From contig CABHOK010000014.1 in NCBI GenBank assembly GCA_902168205.1, positions 62,001 through 126,000 of the forward strand: a DNA stretch of 64,000 nucleotides. Reading direction: 5' to 3'. The stretch's first letter is position 1. Every line of letters begins with the position of its first letter. The notes beneath the pieces were generated by a model. That model made no database searches, was not told the DNA's origin, and saw nothing but the letters and a program-made list of their open reading frames with translations. This DNA is from an uncultured Chitinophaga sp. (GTDB taxonomy: Bacteria; Bacteroidota; Bacteroidia; Cytophagales; Cyclobacteriaceae). Shown here one piece after another: positions 44,632 to 53,061 of the stretch. The position numbers were made by a program, and so were the translations under genes.

Positions 44632-45924
44632 CTATTCGAAAACTTCTACAATGGTTTCTAGTCCTATACCACGCGATGCTTTTACCAGGATAGTGGCATC
44701 GGTCAGTTTATCTTTTCTCAGTTGTTCCATCAATGCATCTTTGGTAGTGAAGTGCTTGGCTGATGGAACTTCTTCCAATGCTGTCTTGATCAGGTTACCA
44801 CAGAAATATACTTCCTGTAATCCCTTTTCACGAACAAGCTTACCTAAGCTGCGATGCTCTTTTTCAGCCTCCTCTTCCAACTCAAACATATCGCCCAGTA
44901 TAACAACCTTGCGAGGTGCTTTCATAGCCGCTATATTTTCAATGGCTGCCTGCATGGAACTTGGGTTGGCATTATAGGCATCCAGTATAATCGTGTTAGT
45001 ACCTTTCGTTACCATCTGCGACCGCATGTTAGAAGGTATATATTCCGCTATAGCACGATTAGCATCAACACCATCAACACCAAAAAATTTACCGATGCAC
45101 AACGCAGCAGCCATGTTCTCAAAATTATACGTGCCGATCAGATTCGTAGTTACGACTTCACCGTTCTCAGCCTTAAGCTTCACAAACGGATCAGCGCCAA
45201 TCAGTTCGCAATGATAGTAATCACCTTTTGCCGGGTATAGCACGGGACTACTGAATCGCTTGGCCATATTTGCCAGTATAGCATTCTGCGAATTGATGAA
45301 CACCGTTCCCTGCGTTGTGATAAGATGCTGGTACAATTCAGACTTCGCTCGAATTATATTTTCATATCCGCCAAATGTACCTATATGTGCTTTACCAATA
45401 TTGGTGATAAAACCATGTGTTGGATTGGCGATTGAACACAGCAACGCAATCTCTCCTAAATGGTTCGCTCCCATCTCTACCACCGCCATCTCGTATGATG
45501 AATCGATAGAAAGTATAGTAAGCGGTACACCAATATGGTTGTTCAGATTTCCTTTGGTAGCATAGGTCTTGAATTTTTTACTCAGCACCGTGCTCACCAG
45601 TTCCTTGCTGGTCGTTTTACCATTCGACCCGGTAAGTCCTACTACTGGTATTTTCAATTGATCGCGATGATGGCGTGCAAGCTTCTGCAAAGTTTCCAGA
45701 ACATTGTCTGCAACTATACAGCGTTCATCAACTTTATAGGCTGCATCATCAATCACAACACAGCTGGCACCTTTCTCGAGTGCCTGCGCAGCAAACTCAT
45801 TGGCATTAAAGCGATCGCCCCGCAAAGCAAAAAAGATTGAGCCCGGAGTGATCTGCCGTGTATCCGTTGATACCTTGCCCGACTTTAGAAATTTCGAATA
45901 TAGCTCTCCAATATCCATCATCAT
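44632..45924 (-). CDS. murF: UDP-N-acetylmuramoyl-tripeptide-D-alanyl-D-alanine ligase
   Basis: 430 residues from MMMDIGEL. STDTRQITPGSIFFALRGDRFNANEFA opens the Mur N-domain; ATP loop GLTGSNGKTTSKEL, FITNIGKAHIGTFGG and LDAYNANPSSMQAAI follow. It adds D-Ala-D-Ala to the UDP-MurNAc tripeptide, completing the peptidoglycan precursor. It is not in the usual dcw cluster. Three ATG codons stand in a row at 45924, 45921 and 45918; longer in-frame starts to 45999 give a non-family extension. Confidence 0.94.
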   Translation of the reverse strand: MMMDIGELYSKFLKSGKVSTDTRQITPGSIFFALRGDRFNANEFAAQALEKGASCVVIDDAAYKVDERCIVADNVLETLQKLARHHRDQLKIPVVGLTGSNGKTTSKELVSTVLSKKFKTYATKGNLNNHIGVPLTILSIDSSYEMAVVEMGANHLGEIALLCSIANPTHGFITNIGKAHIGTFGGYENIIRAKSELYQHLITTQGTVFINSQNAILANMAKRFSSPVLYPAKGDYYHCELIGADPFVKLKAENGEVVTTNLIGTYNFENMAAALCIGKFFGVDGVDANRAIAEYIPSNMRSQMVTKGTNTIILDAYNANPSSMQAAIENIAAMKAPRKVVILGDMFELEEEAEKEHRSLGKLVREKGLQEVYFCGNLIKTALEEVPSAKHFTTKDALMEQLRKDKLTDATILVKASRGIGLETIVEVFE

Positions 45925-46050
45925 TATACTGTCTTTTATTTCGCCCGGTGTTGTAAACTGCATAGGGATTGTGCACCGGAAAAAGTATCTTGGTGGCAAG
46001 ATAACAGCCTCGCAGACCAGTACGTTATAGTAGGTAGAAAAATTATTTTG

Positions 46051-48255
46051 ATGAGACCATTTTTATCCTGCCTCTTCCTCTGTATTTCACTGAGTGCTTA
46101 CGCACAATTCACCTATGTACTGGATCAAAGTATTCCCGTTGAAACGGATAAAGGAACACTCAGCATGCCGTGGGCAGGAGGACTTAACACTGCGCAGTAT
46201 AATACGATGGATCTGAATGAAGATGGTCATGACGATCTGGTACTCTTCGATCGCATGGCCAACAAGATCTATACTTTTCTGAACCAGGATAATAAATACA
46301 AATACACCCCGGAGTATGAATCGTTTTTCCCGAGTGATGTTGCTAATTGGTTGCTGTTACGCGACCTGAACTGCGATGGACGCAAAGATATTTTTACCGG
46401 CAACATACTTGGGATGAAAGTATATGATAACGTGACCGAGACAGGCGGAACACTAACGTGGAAGCATCATATATTTTACGATAACGGTGCCAAGAGTGAT
46501 GTGCTGTTAACCAAGGGATTTTCAGATGAGAAGATTAACCTGCAACTTCAGTTTGATGACCTGCCCACCATCGTGGATGCTGATGGCGATGGAGATCTCG
46601 ACATTTTCACGGTCCGCTTCGCTGGCAATGGCACAATTGAATATCATCAGAACCTGGGTATAGAAGATCACAACCGTTGTGATTCGCTTGACTTCAAAAG
46701 ACTTACTATACAGTGGGGAGGTTTTACCGAATGTACCTGCGGCAATTTTGCGTTCAACAGTACAGAGTGTAGTACGGGTGGCCGTGTTGAACATGCCGGG
46801 GGAAAAAGCTTATTAATGCTGGATGTAACGCAGGATGGTGAGCTCGATGTACTGCTGTCTGAAGCTACCTGTACTCGGCTTTCTATGTTGCCGAATCAGG
46901 GAGATCTATTGAATCCGGTTATAAACTCCGATCAGAATTTTCCATCCACCAATACGAGTAATTTTCTTTATCCCGCTCCGTATTATGAAGATATAGATTT
47001 CGATGGACTGAAAGATCTCATCATTACACCCAATATATTTACCAAAACAGACTTGGGCACAAACCTCGCGAATTCAAATTGGACCTATAAGAACACCGGC
47101 ACCAACGCGAGTCCTGTATTTGCATTTAATAAAGTAAATTTTCTGCAGGAACAAATGATCGATGTAGGCGATAACGCAGTGCCTGCCTTTGTTGACTTTG
47201 ATGTAGATGGTGATTATGATCTCTTTATCAGTCAGAATACATCAGAAGTTACGGCTGCTACCATTCAGGTATATGAAAATACGGGAACGGCATCAACACC
47301 AAGTTTTAAATTGATTGAAGATAATTACCTGAACTTTACAACGCTTGCCCTATACAACCTAAAGATCCAATTTGTAGATATAACTGGCGATGGCAACCTG
47401 GATCTTGTATTTACCGCTACGGGTTTCTTCGATGGCATTACCCGGCTCAACTATATTCCGAACAAAGCTGCTGCCGGACTAAGCTTTTCTACTGCGGATA
47501 TCCAGTCCGTTGACTTCAACCCGGCAACTACAACCGATCTTGCCTCCACTGAAAATATTCTGGTAACAGATGTAGATCTGGATGGTCGACTGGACTTGTT
47601 GCATGGCAGAAGCAACGGTGCTATATATTATTGGAAGAACTCTGGCAGCAACGCAGCACCGAGCTATTCACTACAGAACAGTACATACCTCGGCATTGGC
47701 TCGAGTGTACTGCGACAGAATCTTGCATTCGCAGTTGGCGATTTAGATGGTGATGGATCGGCTGATTTGGTTATTGGCGATCAAACCGGAGAACTTCGTA
47801 TCGTTGATAATTTCAGAAAAGTCAGTAATGCAGATGCTGCTATTAATAATATAGTGTGGAACCCGCTCAGCGAAACATACCAGTCTCGAAACTTCGGTGG
47901 CCGTGTGTGGCCAACCATTGTAAACCTGTATGGCACTGCCAAGCCGGCTATCGTTACGGGCAATGTAACGGGTGGGCTAACAGTTTTGCAGCATGACAAC
48001 ACTAATGAGTTACCGGGCGAACCCGTTATCTCAGTCTACCCGAATCCTGTGAACGATGATGTATTCGCAGTAACATCCGATCGATCTGTGTTCATGATGA
48101 TATTCTCTGCCACCGGGCAACAACTCACACAACCGGTTTTAATTCAGGCTAACCAGGCGAGCCAGACTAATGTCGCCAGACTATCGGCAGGCCTGTATGT
48201 TCTTCGCTTCATCTGGAATGAGAAATCGTTCTCCAAGAAAATTGTAGTTCATTAA
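46051..48255 (+). CDS. Secreted FG-GAP/VCBS repeat protein with type IX sorting tail
   Basis: 734 residues from ATG 46051. Signal peptide RPFLSCLFLCISLSAYA|Q. Several calcium-binding FG-GAP/VCBS loops: DLNEDGHDDLVLFD, DLNCDGRKDIFTG, DADGDGDLDIFT, DVDLDGRLDLLHG and DLDGDGSADLVIGD, giving a likely beta-propeller. The last 75 or so residues (VYPNPVNDDVF to KKIVVH) match a type A T9SS C-terminal domain. It is probably exported and attached or released at the surface. Function unknown; adhesion is the common guess for such proteins. Confidence 0.9.
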   Translation: MRPFLSCLFLCISLSAYAQFTYVLDQSIPVETDKGTLSMPWAGGLNTAQYNTMDLNEDGHDDLVLFDRMANKIYTFLNQDNKYKYTPEYESFFPSDVANWLLLRDLNCDGRKDIFTGNILGMKVYDNVTETGGTLTWKHHIFYDNGAKSDVLLTKGFSDEKINLQLQFDDLPTIVDADGDGDLDIFTVRFAGNGTIEYHQNLGIEDHNRCDSLDFKRLTIQWGGFTECTCGNFAFNSTECSTGGRVEHAGGKSLLMLDVTQDGELDVLLSEATCTRLSMLPNQGDLLNPVINSDQNFPSTNTSNFLYPAPYYEDIDFDGLKDLIITPNIFTKTDLGTNLANSNWTYKNTGTNASPVFAFNKVNFLQEQMIDVGDNAVPAFVDFDVDGDYDLFISQNTSEVTAATIQVYENTGTASTPSFKLIEDNYLNFTTLALYNLKIQFVDITGDGNLDLVFTATGFFDGITRLNYIPNKAAAGLSFSTADIQSVDFNPATTTDLASTENILVTDVDLDGRLDLLHGRSNGAIYYWKNSGSNAAPSYSLQNSTYLGIGSSVLRQNLAFAVGDLDGDGSADLVIGDQTGELRIVDNFRKVSNADAAINNIVWNPLSETYQSRNFGGRVWPTIVNLYGTAKPAIVTGNVTGGLTVLQHDNTNELPGEPVISVYPNPVNDDVFAVTSDRSVFMMIFSATGQQLTQPVLIQANQASQTNVARLSAGLYVLRFIWNEKSFSKKIVVH

Positions 48256-48290
48256 TTCCTGTATTCCTCCATCTTTGCGCCCGCAAAAGC

Positions 48291-48335
48291 ATGAGTCAGC
48301 AGACTAACAGACTGACTCATTAATCTATTAATCTA
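48291..48335 (+). repeat. Hairpin and 8-bp-period repeat upstream of the HAD gene
   Basis: ATGAGTCAG (48291-48299) pairs with CTGACTCAT (48312-48320). From 48300 the sequence runs CAGACTAA, CAGACTGA, CTCATTAA, TCTATTAA with 8-bp phase. Confidence 0.55.
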
Positions 48336-48348
48336 AAGGATGTAAATT

Positions 48349-48999
48349 ATGAAGTATGCTTTTCTTTTCGACATGGATGGCGTAATTGTTGACAGCAATC
48401 CTTATCATAAAATAGCGCTGATACAATTTTGTAAAGAACACGGATATGATCTGGATGAGCAGCAGCTTCGCGAAAAGATATACGGCCGCACCAACCGCGA
48501 CTGGATCATGAATATTTTCGGGAACATAGGCGATGAAAAGATCCGCCAGTATACAGAAGAGAAAGAAGCACTCTATCGCAAGCTGTACGACAACGATGTG
48601 AAACCGGTTGATGGACTGATCAGCTTCTTGGAAAAATCAGAGAAAGCAGGTATACCCCGTGCGGTTGCAACGTCTGCGCCACGTGCCAATGTTGATTTCT
48701 CGTTGTCAAAAACTCACACCGAACGATTCTTCCCAACCATCCTTGATGATTCGTTTGTGAGCAAGGGCAAGCCCGATCCGGAGATTTACTTAAAGTCTGC
48801 AGCCGCGTTGAGCTACAAGCCCGAGCACTGCATTGTGTTTGAAGATTCGCTTTCAGGAGTAGCAGCAGGTAAAGCTGCAGGATGCAAAGTGGTGGGCATT
48901 ACCACCACCCATACGCGCGAAGAACTGCACCAGACGGACTTAATTATTGAGAATTTTGAGGGCCTTGACCCTGAAACCTTGATTTCCAGGCTTTTTTAA
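48349..48999 (+). CDS. HAD-family phosphatase, beta-phosphoglucomutase-like
   Basis: 216 residues. Nucleophile motif FDMDGVIVDS with Asp8 and acid Asp10, a helical cap, ATSAPRANV (motif II) and KGKPDPEIYL with FEDSLSGVAAGKAAG (motifs III/IV). The length and cap suggest a sugar-phosphate phosphatase or phosphoglucomutase; substrate unknown. It precedes rpmB by 100 bp on the same strand. Confidence 0.88.
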   Translation: MKYAFLFDMDGVIVDSNPYHKIALIQFCKEHGYDLDEQQLREKIYGRTNRDWIMNIFGNIGDEKIRQYTEEKEALYRKLYDNDVKPVDGLISFLEKSEKAGIPRAVATSAPRANVDFSLSKTHTERFFPTILDDSFVSKGKPDPEIYLKSAAALSYKPEHCIVFEDSLSGVAAGKAAGCKVVGITTTHTREELHQTDLIIENFEGLDPETLISRLF

Positions 49000-49099
49000 G
49001 AAAAGACTTTGGATTAATTTGAATTTGGCTTTGGATTATTGAACAGGTTTTACCGATATTTGCAATCCCTTTTTAGAAGGGGCTAAAATTGAGCTGATT

Positions 49100-49339
49100 A
49101 TGGCACGAGTTTGTGAAATAACTGGAAAAAGACCTCAGGTTGGTAACAACGTATCGCACGCTAACAACAAAACGAAGCGTAGATTTTTACCGAATCTTCA
49201 GAAGAAGCGTTTCTTCATTCCTGAGGAGAACAAGTGGATCACTTTGAAAGTATCTACGAAAGCAATCAAGACCATCAATAAGAATGGTATAACGGCTGTA
49301 TTGAAAGAAGCCAGAGCTAACGGAAATCTGGTACTATAG
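49100..49339 (+). CDS. rpmB: 50S ribosomal protein bL28
   Basis: 79 residues: [27 protein letters not shown] is the family start, then [10 protein letters not shown] and the Lys-rich [14 protein letters not shown]. Followed by rpmG, DUF4295 and ftsY, a conserved Bacteroidota order. Confidence 0.97.
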   Translation: MARVCEITGKRPQVGNNVSHANNKTKRRFLPNLQKKRFFIPEENKWITLKVSTKAIKTINKNGITAVLKEARANGNLVL

Positions 49340-49358
49340 TAATACATCACGGAAAGTC

Positions 49359-49423
49359 GTTAATGGTTATAGGTTATCCGTACAGCCAGAGACGATTAAC
49401 AAATAACGCGTTTAACGAATAAC
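49359..49423. repeat. Inverted 7-bp-period repeat between rpmB and rpmG
   Basis: Left arm GTTAATG, GTTATAG, GTTATCC (49359-49379); right arm in reverse orientation GATTAAC, AAATAAC, then GCGTTTAAC, GAATAAC (49394-49423). The unit is the same family as the purD-recQ array. Confidence 0.65.
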
Positions 49424-49433
49424 GTAAAAGACA

Positions 49434-49616
49434 ATGGCAAAGAAAGGCAACAGGATTCAGGTGATCTTAGAGTGCACAGAGCATAAAACAAGCGGCCAGC
49501 CAGGCATGAGCCGTTACATCACCACCAAGAATCGTAAAAACACAACAGAAAGATTGGAACTGAAGAAGTACAATTCTATTCTGAAAAAAGTAACTGTTCA
49601 CAAAGAAATTAAATAA
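49434..49616 (+). CDS. rpmG: 50S ribosomal protein bL33
   Basis: 60 residues: [39 protein letters not shown] fits bL33 throughout (first part shown is the start). The Cys of the zinc ribbon is reduced to one, as in non-zinc forms. Stop is two bases before the DUF4295 start. Confidence 0.96.
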   Translation: MAKKGNRIQVILECTEHKTSGQPGMSRYITTKNRKNTTERLELKKYNSILKKVTVHKEIK

Positions 49617-49618
49617 CC

Positions 49619-49774
49619 ATGGCAAAGAAAGTAGTTGCTACGCTGAAGAAAGGTGACGGAAAAAGCTTTGCAAAAGTAATCCGTGCCATTAAGTCTGAAA
49701 AGACAGGTGCTTACACCTTCAAAGAAGAAATCGTTCCAGCTGATTTAGTAAAGGAAACACTTGCTAAAAAATAA
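49619..49774 (+). CDS. DUF4295 protein (Bacteroidetes ribosomal protein, probably bL38)
   Basis: 51 residues, MAKKVVATLKKGDGKSFAKV at the start, basic and with an FKEEIV segment. Starts two bases after rpmG stops. DUF4295 is restricted to Bacteroidota; I recall it as the added protein bL38 in the Flavobacterium ribosome, which should be checked. Ends at a strong terminator. Confidence 0.88.
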   Translation: MAKKVVATLKKGDGKSFAKVIRAIKSEKTGAYTFKEEIVPADLVKETLAKK

Positions 49775-49792
49775 GCTGGTTTAAAAAGCTAC

Positions 49793-49822
49793 AAAAGTCC
49801 CTGATGAGGGACTTTTTTTTTG
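49793..49822 (+). terminator. Terminator after the ribosomal genes
   Basis: AAAAGTCCCT (49793-49802) pairs with AGGGACTTTT (49807-49816) around GATG, followed by more T. Confidence 0.92.
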
Positions 49823-49917
49823 TCGTTTTGCGTCATTGAACTTGCAACCTGTCCGGCTGGTATTTACCTGATTATCGGATTTTGTTGATATTTGAACCTT
49901 GTCACTCAGAATATATT

Positions 49918-50868
49918 ATGTTCGGACTTTTCTCAAAAGATAAAAAAGAATCACTCGACAAAGGCCTGGAGAAATCCAAGGAAAGTTTTTTTGGCAAACT
50001 CGGTAAAGCCCTTGTCGGCAAATCTACTGTTGATGATGAAGTACTGGACAATCTCGAAGAGATACTCGTATCTTCTGATGTAGGCGTTGAAACAACACTC
50101 AAAATTATAGCACGCATCCAGGATCGCGTGGCGCGTGACAAATACCTCGGTGCATCTGAACTTGATAGAATTCTGAAAGAAGAAGTTGCTGCACTACTGG
50201 CAGAAACCAATGCTAAAGAGATAGAAGAATTTGAGACACCTGCTGATAAAAAGCCTTACGTAATTATGGTAGTGGGTGTAAACGGAGTGGGTAAAACAAC
50301 CACCATCGGTAAGCTCTCATCTCAATTCAAAAAGAAAGGTAAGAAAGTAGTTTTAGGTGCTGCCGATACATTCCGCGCTGCTGCGGTAGATCAATTGAAG
50401 TTGTGGGGCGAGCGCGTAGGGGTACCGGTAATTGCGAAAGGAATGAATACTGATCCGTCAGCTGTTGCATTTGATGCTGTACGTGCCGGAGCCGATCAAG
50501 GTGCAGATGTAATTATTATAGATACAGCCGGAAGGCTTCACACCAAAATCAACCTGATGGCCGAGCTTACCAAGATTAAACGTGTGATGCAGAAAGTTAT
50601 ACCGGATGCTCCTCACGAAGTATTGCTTGTACTCGATGGCAGCACCGGACAAAATGCTGTAATTCAAGCACGCGAATTTACCAAGGCTACAGAAGTTACT
50701 TCACTCGCCATTACCAAGCTGGACGGCACTGCCAAAGGTGGTGTTGTAATTGGCATATCAGACGAATTCAAAATACCGGTGAAATATATAGGCGTTGGCG
50801 AAAAAGTAGACGATCTCCAGGTGTTTGACAGAACCGAGTTTGTTGATTCGCTGTTCAAACGTGATTAA
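49918..50868 (+). CDS. ftsY: Signal recognition particle receptor FtsY
   Basis: 316 residues from MFGLFSKDKK; the acidic A domain of other FtsY proteins is short here. N-domain helices, then G1 GVNGVGKTTTIGKL, DTFRAAAVDQL, DTAGRLHTK (G3), TKLDGTAKGG (G4) and a C-terminal GVGEKVDDLQVFD. It is the membrane GTPase receptor for SRP. A longer in-frame start exists at 49882 but is unlike the family. Confidence 0.95.
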   Translation: MFGLFSKDKKESLDKGLEKSKESFFGKLGKALVGKSTVDDEVLDNLEEILVSSDVGVETTLKIIARIQDRVARDKYLGASELDRILKEEVAALLAETNAKEIEEFETPADKKPYVIMVVGVNGVGKTTTIGKLSSQFKKKGKKVVLGAADTFRAAAVDQLKLWGERVGVPVIAKGMNTDPSAVAFDAVRAGADQGADVIIIDTAGRLHTKINLMAELTKIKRVMQKVIPDAPHEVLLVLDGSTGQNAVIQAREFTKATEVTSLAITKLDGTAKGGVVIGISDEFKIPVKYIGVGEKVDDLQVFDRTEFVDSLFKRD

Positions 50869-50879
50869 CAACGGACTGG

Positions 50880-51596
50880 CTACTTCTTATCTTTCTCCGT
50901 TATAATCGCTGGACTTTTCCGTACTGGAATGCGGAAGAATAACTGATAGTTAAATCCCCACACTGATTCTTTATCCGTGCGGCCATAGCCGGGAACATCC
51001 GCAGGAACAAGTCTTCCGGTTTCATTGGTGCCAAGTCCGAACTTGAAGCGCGCGGTATATCCCATCCAGAAGAACTTCCACATCTTTACTTTTATGCCGG
51101 TGGTTAATTCAAACCAGTGTCCGTTGATATTGACGTTCCGTAAGTCTTCATTTAATGTGCCCCATACCGGGTCCTCAATACCTTCTACAACAAGATGCTC
51201 CGAAAAGGTAGCGTGTCCGTAGCGAGCTCCTATGAAGAACATATTTTTTTCGGGATCTTTCGTCAGAAAGTTTACATCAACACCTACCCTGAAGTAATTG
51301 CCGTTGTTATCATATATACCTTTATCGCTGGCATAGTCTCTGGCCCAATAGCCATAGTCTACAGAGAGGTAGTATCGTCCGAAATCAACATCGCCATTAA
51401 CTTCCCAGCCATTAAAGCTTTTGCTATAGTATGTTCGTGCTATCGAAAGTGCATCGGTTCCAATACGAACTCCGGTAGGTATATACCATTTACTCTTCGC
51501 GGTATCAGCTGGTGTTACGGCAGTAGTATCCTTCTGCGCCCATGCCAGCGAACTGCACAGCACCATTAGCAATATGTTAATCGACTTCAACGGCAA
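50880..51596 (-). CDS. DUF6048-like outer-membrane protein
   Basis: 238 residues with signal peptide (INILLMVLCSSLAWA|Q) and beta-barrel strands such as FGRYYLSVDYGYWARDY, YFRVGVDVNFL and FFIGARYGHATF, ending in YQLFFRIPVRK. It fits the DUF6048 family that usually stands beside a DUF6452 gene and rimO, as here. Its start overlaps the upstream lipoprotein by 20 bp. No function is known. Confidence 0.78.
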   Translation of the reverse strand: MPLKSINILLMVLCSSLAWAQKDTTAVTPADTAKSKWYIPTGVRIGTDALSIARTYYSKSFNGWEVNGDVDFGRYYLSVDYGYWARDYASDKGIYDNNGNYFRVGVDVNFLTKDPEKNMFFIGARYGHATFSEHLVVEGIEDPVWGTLNEDLRNVNINGHWFELTTGIKVKMWKFFWMGYTARFKFGLGTNETGRLVPADVPGYGRTDKESVWGFNYQLFFRIPVRKSPAIITEKDKK

Positions 51597-52836
51597 TGTT
51601 TGTTACGGCTGGAAATTTAACATCATTTGTAGTGAGTACTTCTACATTGGCACTTGCATTCGTAGCAGTCGTCAGATCGGAATATATATTCTGAACACCA
51701 CATCCTGGGAATAATGTATCGAAAGTTACCGTATAGTTTACGGCTATCGTTGTGACTACGGTAGTAGTATTCGTGGCAGTAGTATACTCCACCTGGAACA
51801 CGGTGGTAGTTGCATCAGGATTCAGCGGAAGCTTGACCGTTGTAGTCGTATCGCCCGCATAAAGTATATCGTCAGAATAATTCATCGTTATACCTTTTAT
51901 ATATATCGCGCGGGTTGTGGTTGTATTAGGTCTTCTGAATACAACCTGCGTCAGATTCGTCTCCGGGCAGCGAAGTAACTTTACGTTTACAACCGCAGGA
52001 TCCTGAATCGTACTCAGTGAGTCGCCATCGCTGTCAAGTGCAATCGCAGCTGTATCAAAGGTTGTTTGAGTTTTGTCGATATAAAGCGAATCGATAAACT
52101 TCTGCGTACCACATTGCTTGTAACGTTCTACGTTATGAATCTTATAGTTTACAACAAGCTTTCGCACGGTTTCCTTCAATCCAAAATCATCGGCAAAATC
52201 AAATGTATAGCTTGTTTTCTCTGTATTCAGGTCCACCGGTAAATATAGTGTTGATGCAGTCTTGTCCACATAGAGCTTCTCACCACTAAAATCTGCTGTA
52301 ATGCTGTTAAACTCTGTGCTGCGTGTAGTAGCCGATTGCGTAGTAGTTCCGGAGATATAGAGTTGCTGAAGTGTGAGTCCCATGGTAGTGATTTGCGGAC
52401 ACCGGTATACAGCAATGTTAGTCCCTCCGCTCTTCGTAGGCACATCACTTACAAGCCTGATCGAATCAAAAGAATGCTCGGTTACAGCAAGCCCCCCCAA
52501 TATATAGCGAGATCCACAGTCTTCTGACACGTATTGCATCTGAGCATTATACGTAACGTTCAACGTGTCTTTGCTTCCGTCAGCCCGCGTAATAATAATA
52601 TCGGTGTTGGTTGTTGTATAGTTCAGCGGCAACGAAACGCTGGTAGCCGTATCAGCATACACTACACTGGCACCCGACAGCACAATTTCAGTGGCCTTGA
52701 GCGTATCGGCACCACCGGAGCCCATTACATAAAAAGAAACTCCCAGATAATTATTATTAAGCTGAAAACAATCGGGGTCGTCCAGGCAAGAGGCAGCCAG
52801 AATAAGAAAAAAGATGAACCAGCCTGTTCTTTTCAT
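51577..52836 (-). CDS. DUF6452-like lipoprotein with three internal repeats
   Basis: 419 residues from MKRTGWF. Lipobox AASC with Cys17. Three similar blocks, about 23-145, 146-289 and 290-419, each with a CxxLG/RCPxx opening, a Y/VxxGDT...VxLPLN hydrophobic centre, and a later lone Cys (Cys107, Cys242, Cys379) before the next block. The usual DUF6452 protein is about one block, so this is a triplication. The partner DUF6048 gene overlaps by 20 bp. Start at 52893 is in frame but not signal-like. Confidence 0.72.
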   Translation of the reverse strand: MKRTGWFIFFLILAASCLDDPDCFQLNNNYLGVSFYVMGSGGADTLKATEIVLSGASVVYADTATSVSLPLNYTTTNTDIIITRADGSKDTLNVTYNAQMQYVSEDCGSRYILGGLAVTEHSFDSIRLVSDVPTKSGGTNIAVYRCPQITTMGLTLQQLYISGTTTQSATTRSTEFNSITADFSGEKLYVDKTASTLYLPVDLNTEKTSYTFDFADDFGLKETVRKLVVNYKIHNVERYKQCGTQKFIDSLYIDKTQTTFDTAAIALDSDGDSLSTIQDPAVVNVKLLRCPETNLTQVVFRRPNTTTTRAIYIKGITMNYSDDILYAGDTTTTVKLPLNPDATTTVFQVEYTTATNTTTVVTTIAVNYTVTFDTLFPGCGVQNIYSDLTTATNASANVEVLTTNDVKFPAVTNIAVEVD

Positions 52837-52903
52837 AGATTTTTGCGGGCGTAAAGATACTTCAACGCCCCAAAGCCCAAATTCTGTGCCCATTTATTTT
52901 TAG

Positions 52904-52911
52904 TACTTTTG
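52904..52911 (+). promoter_or_regulatory. Candidate -7 promoter box upstream of rimO
   Basis: TACTTTTG fits TAnnTTTG 150 bp before rimO, in the divergent region with the DUF6452 gene. No convincing -33 TTG. Confidence 0.3.
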
Positions 52912-52955
52912 CATCTGGAATAGAGAAGTCACAGCCATAAACCGCTAATCTGCAT

Positions 52956-53016
52956 CCAATTCAAACTTTCAATGCTGGTGCACCACGCTTTATTGAATAT
53001 TGAATTATTGGAATTG
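52956..53016. repeat. Inverted 7-bp-like repeat between DUF6452 gene and rimO
   Basis: CCAATTCAAACTTTCAAT (52956-52973) is followed by reverse-oriented ATTGAAT, ATTGAAT, TATTGGAATTG (52992-53016). Confidence 0.5.
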
Positions 53017-53061
53017 CGTTATTGTTTGTGACAGGAAACGAGGCAAGAGGTATCAACTGAA

